Assembly: GCA_013695335.1 (NCBI GenBank)
Contig: JACDAR010000004.1
Span: 1-14,130, forward strand
DNA: 14,130 nt
DNA from: Rubrobacter sp.
Lineage (GTDB): Bacteria > Actinomycetota > Rubrobacteria > Rubrobacterales > Rubrobacteraceae
Direction of reading: 5' to 3'
The notes beneath the pieces were generated by a model. That model had not been told where the DNA came from, ran no database searches, and was given only the letters and a program-made list of their open reading frames with translations. A program made the translations under genes and the position numbers. Shown here one piece after another: positions 6,161-12,307 of this stretch (within the stretch, counting starts at the first letter, position 1; every line of letters starts with the position of its first letter).

Positions 6161-7624
6161 CTACTCTGGGACGTCTGCCCAGCCGGTGGTGTTCCCCGGA
6201 TCGTTCCAGCCAGAGACCCTTGGGGCGTTGGTCTTGTAGTGGGGGATGCCTTCTGGGACTGGCGGGTTGTAGCTGTAAAGGTAGGTGTGCAGGAAGCCGT
6301 TCTGGATCACCTTTCCGTCCCCGTTGGTGACCTTCTTGTAGGTGGTCCACCTGATGCCCCTGACCGTGGACTCGAAGATCTTCTTGGTCTTCATCTCCAC
6401 CTTCATGCCCGTTGGACGACCGTAGATCTCGGCTCTCAGGTAGCCTTTGTCGTTCACGAACTCCCGGATCAAGATGTATCCGTCTGTGGTGTTCTTGAAC
6501 TTCATGTCCTGAACGCCGTAGCCGTACTGGTCCCCGAACCACACGGTGGCGTCGAAGCCAGGCTTTATGTATGGAAGCACCGCGTAGTGCGGATGGCGCT
6601 CCACGATCTCCAGCCCGGCGTACTGGGCCGCCATGTACAGGGTGGATGACACCTGGCAAAGCCCGCCCCCGTTGGCGAACCCGACGCCGCCGTCGGAGAA
6701 GGTCTTGGCCTCTTTGTAGTCAAGCGGCGCGGCACGCTCGTTGAACGAGAAGGTCTCACCTGGCTTGAGGAGGGTGTGGTTTATGGCCCCTGCCGCGAGG
6801 CTCATGTTCTCTTTGCGGTTGGGATTGGAGTCCCACCTGAAATCTGTCTGATACTCGCCGATCTTCTCCTTCGGGGCGAGGTTCTGGATCTCCTGCGTGG
6901 TGACTTCTGGCTTGGGCGCCGCACTTTGGGCGACGGGCACCGTGTCGTGCAGGCCGGACAAAGACTGGTCGAGGTTGGCCAGCGTCTGTTCCTGATCCAG
7001 GACTCTGCCATCCTCGCCTTTCTGAATCTCCACCTTGCCTTCATCGGCGACTTCGAAGGTGGCGTTCTTGGGATCCTGGTGGTACTGTTTCGCCAGTTTC
7101 TCCACGGCGCTCTTCGCGGCGACTTTGTCGTACGTCAACTCCGAATCCACCTGGACGCCGCCCGCGTTGGCGCGCAAAGTCTCGGAGATGCGGCGGCCGA
7201 TCCAACCCTCATGCCCTATCGCGTAGGCCCGGTCCACGGCGGATGTGTTGTCCATCTTCACGTCGAGATCACTGCCCGTGAGGGTGAGGTCCGTGCCTGT
7301 GAAAGAGATTTCCTTGAAGTTCTCGGAGGTGTAGCGGTCGAGCGCGGCGCGGGCTTCCTGGGGGGGCTTCCCGCCCACATCAACGCCGCCTATCCTGACG
7401 CCGTTCTGGATTTCGCCCCCACCGAGCAGGGCGTAACCGGCGATCAGCACTACCAGAGCTGCACAAAGCAACAAAACGGCGGCCACTGCCATCAGGCGCC
7501 GCCTAGTGTAATTCACCCTCTTGCCGCCCCCGCGCCCGCCACGGCGTCGCAACGAACCGCGCTCCGGGCGAAGTTCTTGCGTCTCGTCGGTACGCGACCT
7601 GTCCCTGTTGTTAAGCTCCGTCAA
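6161..7624 (-). CDS. VanW-domain cell-surface protein with N-terminal membrane anchor
   Basis: About 487 residues from TTG 7624. A polar, Arg/Gly-rich cytoplasmic tail (RRRGGRGGGKR) leads to one transmembrane helix near 44-67. The outer part has a YoaR/PG_binding_4-like region (for example AVDRAYAIGHEGWIGRR and the DYDKV-like TYDKVAAKSAVEKLA), then the VanW domain with GETFSFNERA, GGGLCQVSSTLY (C323) and NTTDGYILIREFV, and a short C-terminal extension. VanW proteins are found with vancomycin-resistance clusters and in many Gram-positive envelopes; their biochemical role is not firmly established. The longer TTG at 7696 is rejected because it overlaps the -10 box of a good promoter. TTG 7624 is preceded by GAGGGG at seven bases. 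The serine hydrolase gene follows, suggesting joint action at the cell wall. A longer paralogue is encoded at 12308-14130. Confidence 0.88.
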   Translation of the reverse strand: MTELNNRDRSRTDETQELRPERGSLRRRGGRGGGKRVNYTRRRLMAVAAVLLLCAALVVLIAGYALLGGGEIQNGVRIGGVDVGGKPPQEARAALDRYTSENFKEISFTGTDLTLTGSDLDVKMDNTSAVDRAYAIGHEGWIGRRISETLRANAGGVQVDSELTYDKVAAKSAVEKLAKQYHQDPKNATFEVADEGKVEIQKGEDGRVLDQEQTLANLDQSLSGLHDTVPVAQSAAPKPEVTTQEIQNLAPKEKIGEYQTDFRWDSNPNRKENMSLAAGAINHTLLKPGETFSFNERAAPLDYKEAKTFSDGGVGFANGGGLCQVSSTLYMAAQYAGLEIVERHPHYAVLPYIKPGFDATVWFGDQYGYGVQDMKFKNTTDGYILIREFVNDKGYLRAEIYGRPTGMKVEMKTKKIFESTVRGIRWTTYKKVTNGDGKVIQNGFLHTYLYSYNPPVPEGIPHYKTNAPRVSGWNDPGNTTGWADVPE

Positions 7625-7695
7625 TTGCCCGCCCCTCACGCGGTTAAGGCTGGCTGTCCCGGCTCTCGGAACAAGCGGCCAACCCACAAGCGCCA

Positions 7696-7724
7696 ATTAT
7701 CGTGTCCTCGGGGCCATTCTTCAA
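7696..7724 (-). promoter_or_regulatory. Sigma-70-type promoter for the VanW/serine hydrolase operon
   Basis: On the minus strand TTGAAG (7724-7719), a 17-base spacer and GATAAT (7701-7696) form a near-consensus promoter. Transcription would start near 7689, leaving a leader of about 65 bases before TTG 7624. It rules out the longer 7696 start. Confidence 0.6.
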
Positions 7725-7760
7725 CCACTTGCTGAAAAAATCCGCTATCGTCCTGGCTGC

Positions 7761-7790
7761 TTGGACTTTACGGGGTCGCTGATTTACACT
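7761..7790 (+). promoter_or_regulatory. Sigma-70-type promoter for the GNAT-ACP-ligase-decarboxylase operon
   Basis: TTGGAC (7761-7766), an 18-base spacer and TACACT (7785-7790) form a plausible promoter on the plus strand, with a start near 7797 and a leader of about 137 bases before ATG 7934. It is divergent from the VanW promoter within the same 309-base intergenic region. Apart from these two promoters I see no clear operator or riboswitch there. Confidence 0.45.
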
Positions 7791-7933
7791 CTGACCTTTG
7801 GCCCAGCCACCCTGAAGCGTGTGGACTGGGATGCTGGGCGCCGATACGACGGAAGGAGCAAGAGGGCGATAGGCGCGGGCGGCGTTTGTCCCGAGAAACG
7901 GGCGGGGAAGCGCTGGCGGGCAACGCTCGGACC

Positions 7934-9004
7934 ATGAAGGTAGCAATACGTTCGCTTGAAGAGAACCCGGAACTGAGGCCCGGCGTGGACAAGCTGCGGA
8001 CGCTCGTCTACCCGGACCATCCAGAAGCCTACGACGTGGTCTGGCACTCCTCGGTGTGGAGCTGGCTGGAGAAACACCCGCTCGCTGGCGATATGCGCCG
8101 CTGGGTCGCGGCTAGGGAGGACGGTGAGGTGGTCGGGCATCTGGCTGCCGTGCCGCAGTACTACCGGATAAACGGCGAGCGGGTGGTAGCCTACACGCCT
8201 GCCGACTATCAGGCGCTTCCCGGGTATGGATTCCACGCTTTCGCGCTCATGCGGCGCTTCTTCCGCTACGCGGACAACTGCGTGTCCTCGGATCAGGTGG
8301 AAGAAGCTATGGGGGTCGAAACGAAGCTGGGGGCAGAACCGGCCGGCAAGCTCCAGTACGCGGCCAAGGTGCTCGACGTGTCGCATCTACCCAGGCTCCC
8401 GAAGGCCGTGCGTCCGGCGCTGTGGCTCCCGAGCCTGGCGCTTCGCGCGGTGGACGGTGTTCTGGGACGCGCCTTCGGCGGGGATCTGGAAGTACAGGAG
8501 ATCCGGACCTTCGACGATTCCTTCGACGCGTTCTTCGAGAAGATTTCAGCCGAGGTTCCATGCGTGGCGGAGAAGGACGCGGCGTTCCTGCGCTGGCGCT
8601 ACGGGCCTGGCTCTCCGCAAGAGGGCACGACGGTGCTCGGCGTGCGGGGTGCTGAGGGCTTGCTCGGCTACGCCGTGCTCAGGGTGATTCAGGAGGGCGA
8701 CAACGGATATCTGCTCGACCTGACCACGCTCCCCGGACGCCGGGACGTGGCGAGGGCGCTACTGCGGGAGATAGTCCGCCGCTTTCACGAGGCGGGCGTG
8801 TACATCATCCGCTACCGCTTCAACGAATCGCCTACCGCGCCCGCTGCCTCCGACCTGCGGCGCATGGGCTTCTTCTTCCGGGAAGGCAGGCGGCATACAT
8901 TGCTGGTGAAATTCGGGGATCGCAGCCTGCACAAGACCGCGCACGACACAGCCAACTGGTCTTACAGCGCGGGCGACGGCGAGATGACCTTCTGGGTCAG
9001 ATAA
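7934..9004 (+). CDS. GNAT-family N-acyltransferase, probable tandem GNAT fold
   Basis: From ATG 7934 the protein has 356 residues; a TTG at 7886 in the same frame is less likely and neither start has a strong Shine-Dalgarno sequence. The N-terminal half has the GNAT strand pattern RWVAAREDGEVVGHLAAVP followed by ADYQALPGYGFHAFALMRRF, which corresponds to the region that holds the acyl donor. The C-terminal half repeats the fold: GLLGYAVLRVI, then YLLDLTTLPGRRDVARALL, a degenerate Q/R-x-x-G-x-G/A loop, and DLRRMGFFFR. The loop degeneracy in both halves leaves it open which half is catalytic. It is the first gene of the operon, 61 bases before the carrier protein, so its likely acyl donor or substrate is the carrier-bound product. 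GNAT proteins also occur with ligase/decarboxylase pairs near exosortase A systems. Product specificity is unknown. Confidence 0.75.
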   Translation: MKVAIRSLEENPELRPGVDKLRTLVYPDHPEAYDVVWHSSVWSWLEKHPLAGDMRRWVAAREDGEVVGHLAAVPQYYRINGERVVAYTPADYQALPGYGFHAFALMRRFFRYADNCVSSDQVEEAMGVETKLGAEPAGKLQYAAKVLDVSHLPRLPKAVRPALWLPSLALRAVDGVLGRAFGGDLEVQEIRTFDDSFDAFFEKISAEVPCVAEKDAAFLRWRYGPGSPQEGTTVLGVRGAEGLLGYAVLRVIQEGDNGYLLDLTTLPGRRDVARALLREIVRRFHEAGVYIIRYRFNESPTAPAASDLRRMGFFFREGRRHTLLVKFGDRSLHKTAHDTANWSYSAGDGEMTFWVR

Positions 9005-9065
9005 TCGGATAATCTCTAAAACTCTGAAATAATGGGAAGCGTTGGATAATGATTGGAGATAGAGC

Positions 9066-9317
9066 ATGGCCGTAACCACCGAGAACGCCGCCGCTGCGGT
9101 GCAGAACTGGCTCACCGGGAACGTAACCGGGGGGCGCGAGGTCGCTGAAGATTACCCCCTCATAGAGAACGGCGTCCTCACGTCGCTTCAGACGGTGGAG
9201 CTGGTTACCTTCCTGGAAGACCGCTTCGACATCATGGTAGATGACGACGAGTTCGACGAGGAGAATTTCGGCTCCGTCGCGGCTATCGCCGGGCTGGTGG
9301 CCAGCAAGACTTCGTGA
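9066..9317 (+). CDS. Acyl carrier protein
   Basis: An 83-residue acidic protein with the four-helix carrier pattern. The phosphopantetheine attachment serine is S40 in NGVLTSLQTVELVTFLED, where the usual D-S-L reads T-S-L. The following helix and the acidic DDDEFDEENFGSV segment match the family. ATG 9066 has GGAG about eight bases upstream. The adenylating ligase starts at or just after the stop codon (GTGA overlap at 9314, or ATG 9320), and the decarboxylase follows that, so this protein very probably tethers the substrate of both. It is too divergent, and its context too specialised, to be the housekeeping fatty-acid ACP. A phosphopantetheinyl transferase must act on it from elsewhere in the genome. 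Confidence 0.88.
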   Translation: MAVTTENAAAAVQNWLTGNVTGGREVAEDYPLIENGVLTSLQTVELVTFLEDRFDIMVDDDEFDEENFGSVAAIAGLVASKTS

Positions 9318-9319
9318 GC

Positions 9320-10921
9320 ATGTCCCAGGGCAAAACCTACCCCGAGTTCACGCTGCACGACCTGCTCCGCAACACAGTGGAGCGCGACCCTGAGCATCTC
9401 GCCGTCGTGGACGGCAGCGCCGAATACACATACGCTGACCTCGACCGCGCCAGCCTTTCCCTCTCAGCCGCCCTTCAGGGGGCCGGTGTCGGGAAAGGCG
9501 ACAGGGTCGGGGTGTTCATGGAGAAGTCTTGGGAGGCCGTAGTCGCTATGCTCGCCGCCTCTCGCGCCGGCGCCGCCTACGTGAACATAAACCCGCTCTT
9601 CAAGCCGCCACAGGTGGCGTACCTGGCCCAGGACTGCGATATACGCGTAATGATCGGGGATTCCACCCGCCTCACCGGACTTGAGCCTGGCACCATCCCA
9701 GGCACCGCCTTCTACAAGGGAGAAGCCCCGAAGGACGGCATCGCCGGAGAGTTGGTTGATCTCGCGGATGCGCTCGCGAGTAGTGGGGAGGATGCACAGG
9801 AACGGCGGGTTTCGGAGGTGGATCTCGCGACGATCCTGTACACATCTGGCTCCACGGGAATGCCGAAGGGCGTCGCCACAAGCCAGCGCAACGTGGTGGC
9901 GGGAGCCCAGATCGTCTCTACCTATCTGGAGAACACGCCGGAGGATCGCATCCTCTCCGCGCTACCCCTCAACTTCGACGCAGGGATGAGCCAGTTCACC
10001 ACCGCTTTACGATCTGGGGCGACGCTATACCTGCTCCGATCCAGGTTGCCTGGCGACTTGCTGAAGGCTTTGCGGCGGTATGAGATCACGGGCATAACCG
10101 GCGTGCCGCCGCTGTGGTCGCTTCTGATCCGGAGCTCAAAATCCCTGCGGGAGACCCCGCTCACGCACCTGCGCTACCTGGCGAACACAGGTGGACGCAT
10201 CCCCCAGGCGAACCTCGACGAGTTGAGGAACCTGCTCGAGCCTGCGGGCACGCGCATCTTCCTGATGTACGGCCTGACTGAAGCGTTCCGCTCGACGTAC
10301 CTCGATCCGGCGGAGATCCACCGTTCCTCGCCCGAGCAAGGCAACTGCATCGGCAAGGCCATCCCCGACACGGAGATCATGGTGGTAAACAAGCAGGGCG
10401 AAGAATGCGCGCCCGGCGAGCCTGGAGAGCTAGTCCACCGCGGCCCGACGGTTGCGATGGGCTACTGGGGCAACGAGGTGGCGACGCAGAAGGCGTATCG
10501 TCGCAACCCCACGGCGCCGCCCGAGCTTCTTGACGTGGAGCGGGTAGTGTACTCGGGGGACACCGTCACGCGGGACGAGGAAGGATACCTTTACTTCATC
10601 GGGCGTGAGGACGCCATGATCAAGAACCAGGGATATCGCCTGAGCCCAGAGGAGGTCGAGAACCTGCTGCTGGGATCGGGGCTCGTGCACGAGGCTTGCT
10701 CCTTCGGCGTCGAGAATCCGGTGGTCGGGCAGGACGTGATAGCCGTGATCTCGCTTCGCGACGGTCGTGAGGGCACCCTCGACTCCATACGCGAATACGC
10801 CATACAGAATGGCCCACCGTACATGATCCCGAAGGAAATCCTGGTCAGGGACGAGCTTCCGAAGACTGGTTCGGGGAAGATAGACCGCAAGGGGATAAGC
10901 AGTGCTTACACAAACGGATAA
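9320..10921 (+). CDS. AMP-forming ligase, likely amino acid--[carrier protein] ligase
   Basis: A 533-residue adenylate-forming enzyme. Core motifs are clear: A3 YTSGSTGMPKG (from residue 174), A5 YGLTEA (from 317), A7 YSGDT (D414), A8 GREDAMIKNQGYRLSPEEVE, and the A10 lysine K520 in PKTGSGKIDRK. At A4 it reads LNFDAGMSQ with D220, matching the FDxS of amino-acid-activating adenylation domains, where this Asp holds the alpha-amino group; fatty acyl-CoA ligases usually lack it. This favours an amino acid substrate. The overall pattern is close to the exosortase-A-associated ligase group (TIGR03098-like, by recollection of motifs). Start: ATG 9320, two bases after the carrier stop; GTG 9314 overlaps that stop as GTGA and is an alternative. 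The decarboxylase gene overlaps its 3' end by 20 bases. It should adenylate the acid and load it on the upstream carrier protein. Confidence 0.85.
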   Translation: MSQGKTYPEFTLHDLLRNTVERDPEHLAVVDGSAEYTYADLDRASLSLSAALQGAGVGKGDRVGVFMEKSWEAVVAMLAASRAGAAYVNINPLFKPPQVAYLAQDCDIRVMIGDSTRLTGLEPGTIPGTAFYKGEAPKDGIAGELVDLADALASSGEDAQERRVSEVDLATILYTSGSTGMPKGVATSQRNVVAGAQIVSTYLENTPEDRILSALPLNFDAGMSQFTTALRSGATLYLLRSRLPGDLLKALRRYEITGITGVPPLWSLLIRSSKSLRETPLTHLRYLANTGGRIPQANLDELRNLLEPAGTRIFLMYGLTEAFRSTYLDPAEIHRSSPEQGNCIGKAIPDTEIMVVNKQGEECAPGEPGELVHRGPTVAMGYWGNEVATQKAYRRNPTAPPELLDVERVVYSGDTVTRDEEGYLYFIGREDAMIKNQGYRLSPEEVENLLLGSGLVHEACSFGVENPVVGQDVIAVISLRDGREGTLDSIREYAIQNGPPYMIPKEILVRDELPKTGSGKIDRKGISSAYTNG

Positions 10922-12230
10922 GGCCCAGGATCTCGCCGAGCGCTTCGGCGGCGCGACGGCTGATGGCGAGTTCACCCCGCAGGACGTACCCATCTCCCAA
11001 ATAGCGCGGGAATACGGCACGCCCTTCTACCTGTACCACGGTGAAATGGTCTCCGAGCGCGTCCGGCGCGTCAGGGAGGCGCTGGGAACCGAGGTCGCCT
11101 ACTCGGTAAAAGCAAACCCGAGCCTCGGCGTCTGCCAGCTCATAGCCCGCGAACACGAGGCAGGGGCCGAAGTGGCGTCTTCCGGGGAACTTGCGGTGGC
11201 GCTGGCAGCCGGGTTCGCGCCGGAGGAGATAGTCTTCGCCGGACCAGGCAAGACAGAAGACGAGCTGCGCCGCTCCGTAAAGGAAGGCATCTTCGCCGTC
11301 AACGTGGAGTCGCTGGGCGAGATAGACCGTCTCGCCCGCATCGCGGACGAAGAAGGGCGGCAGATGGGCGTCGGCCTGCGCGTCAACCCGTCGGCCCAGC
11401 TCATGGGATCTGGGATGCGCATGGGCGGCACGGTCGGGCAGTTCGGCATGGACCAGTCAGAGCTGGAAGAGGCCGTGCGGAATACGCTCACCTATCCGCA
11501 GCTCGCGCTCAGGGGCGTCCACGTCTACACGGCGACGCAGGTCTTCGATGTCGAGCCGCTTCTGGAGCACTGCCGCAACATCTTCGAGATAGCCCTAGAA
11601 GCCGCGGACTACGCAGGGCGTCCGCTGGAGATGATCGACTTCGGCGGCGGGTTCGGCGTTCCGTACTTCGAGAAAGTGTCCGAGTTCGACCTGGACAGCT
11701 TCGCCGAAGGCTTCAGGGGGCTACTTTCCACGTACCGTTTCGACCCGCGCCTGGAAGGCTGCCGGTTCCTGTTCGAGCTGGGACGCTATCTGGTCGCGGA
11801 TGCGGGGCTGTACGTCACCCGCGTGGTTGACGTGAAGCGGACGCGGGGCAAGACGTTCGCCGTCACCGACGGCGGGATGAACCACCACCTCACAGCCACT
11901 GGCAACATGGGCCAGGTGTTCAGGAAGGCATACCCGCTCCTCAACCTGACGCGCATGAGCGCGCTCCCGGAAGAAGAGGGCGTGGCCGTCGCCGGGCCTT
12001 GTTGCACGCCGCTGGATATGTTCGGCAACAACATCCCGATCGCGGACCCCGAGGTTGGGGATCTCATCGGGGTTTTCTACTCGGGCGCCTACGGCTACAG
12101 CGCCTCCAACCTCGGCTTCCTCAGCCACCCCAAGCCAGCCGAAATCCTGCTCCTCGATGGCGGGTCGCGCCTGCTGCGCGCCGGGGGCAGCCCGGAGGAC
12201 GTCCTGGAGGGCCAGAAGGCCCTTTCGTAG
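10902..12230 (+). CDS. PLP-dependent decarboxylase, DapDC fold, likely acting on a carrier-bound amino acid
   Basis: A 442-residue fold-type III decarboxylase. The PLP lysine is K70 in YSVKANPS; other signatures are HVYTATQ, the glycine loop DFGGGFGVPY (248-250), ELGRYLV, and the C-terminal SGAYGYSASNLGF. The catalytic cysteine region reads GPCCTPLD (C367/C368) where diaminopimelate decarboxylases have C-E-S-G-D; the Glu that recognises the distal centre of meso-DAP is thus absent. This resembles the exosortase-associated decarboxylase group (TIGR03099-like) and BtrK, which decarboxylates glutamyl-ACP in butirosin synthesis. GTG 10902 is preceded by AAGGGG at about eight bases and overlaps the ligase stop, implying translational coupling. 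A strong terminator follows 20 bases after the stop. It is unlikely to be the lysine-biosynthesis LysA; an amine-ACP product is inferred. Confidence 0.85.
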   Translation: MLTQTDKAQDLAERFGGATADGEFTPQDVPISQIAREYGTPFYLYHGEMVSERVRRVREALGTEVAYSVKANPSLGVCQLIAREHEAGAEVASSGELAVALAAGFAPEEIVFAGPGKTEDELRRSVKEGIFAVNVESLGEIDRLARIADEEGRQMGVGLRVNPSAQLMGSGMRMGGTVGQFGMDQSELEEAVRNTLTYPQLALRGVHVYTATQVFDVEPLLEHCRNIFEIALEAADYAGRPLEMIDFGGGFGVPYFEKVSEFDLDSFAEGFRGLLSTYRFDPRLEGCRFLFELGRYLVADAGLYVTRVVDVKRTRGKTFAVTDGGMNHHLTATGNMGQVFRKAYPLLNLTRMSALPEEEGVAVAGPCCTPLDMFGNNIPIADPEVGDLIGVFYSGAYGYSASNLGFLSHPKPAEILLLDGGSRLLRAGGSPEDVLEGQKALS

Positions 12231-12250
12231 TCAAAAGCCGACGGAACGAC

Positions 12251-12290
12251 AGAAGCCCCGCCGGTCAAAAATCCGGCGGGGCTTCTTCTT
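12251..12290 (+). terminator. Strong intrinsic terminator, shared by convergent genes
   Basis: AGAAGCCCCGCCGG (12251-12264), the 8-base loop TCAAAAAT and CCGGCGGGGCTTCT (12273-12286) form a perfect 14-bp stem followed by TCTT. It lies between the decarboxylase stop (12230) and the stop of the convergent VanW gene (12308). On the minus strand the tract after the stem is less T-rich, so it may work mainly for the plus-strand operon. Confidence 0.9.
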
Positions 12291-12307
12291 GTATAGATAA
12301 CCGGTTG

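Noticed and set aside
6161..7624. Vancomycin-resistance cluster, from the VanW name
   Set aside because: No vanH, vanA-type ligase, vanX or two-component genes are present; VanW domains are common in ordinary envelopes.
7625..7696. N-terminal extension of the first VanW protein to TTG 7696
   Set aside because: The TTG overlaps the -10 box of a near-consensus promoter, and the added residues are not typical; TTG 7624 has a spaced GAGGGG.
9005..9065. Separate promoter for the carrier-protein gene from the two GATAAT strings
   Set aside because: No -35-like hexamer is found at suitable spacing from either string, and the 61-base gap is compatible with one operon.
10902..12230. Annotation as lysA (diaminopimelate decarboxylase)
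   Set aside because: The C-E-S-G-D recognition motif is missing and the operon contains a carrier protein and ligase, pointing to a different substrate.
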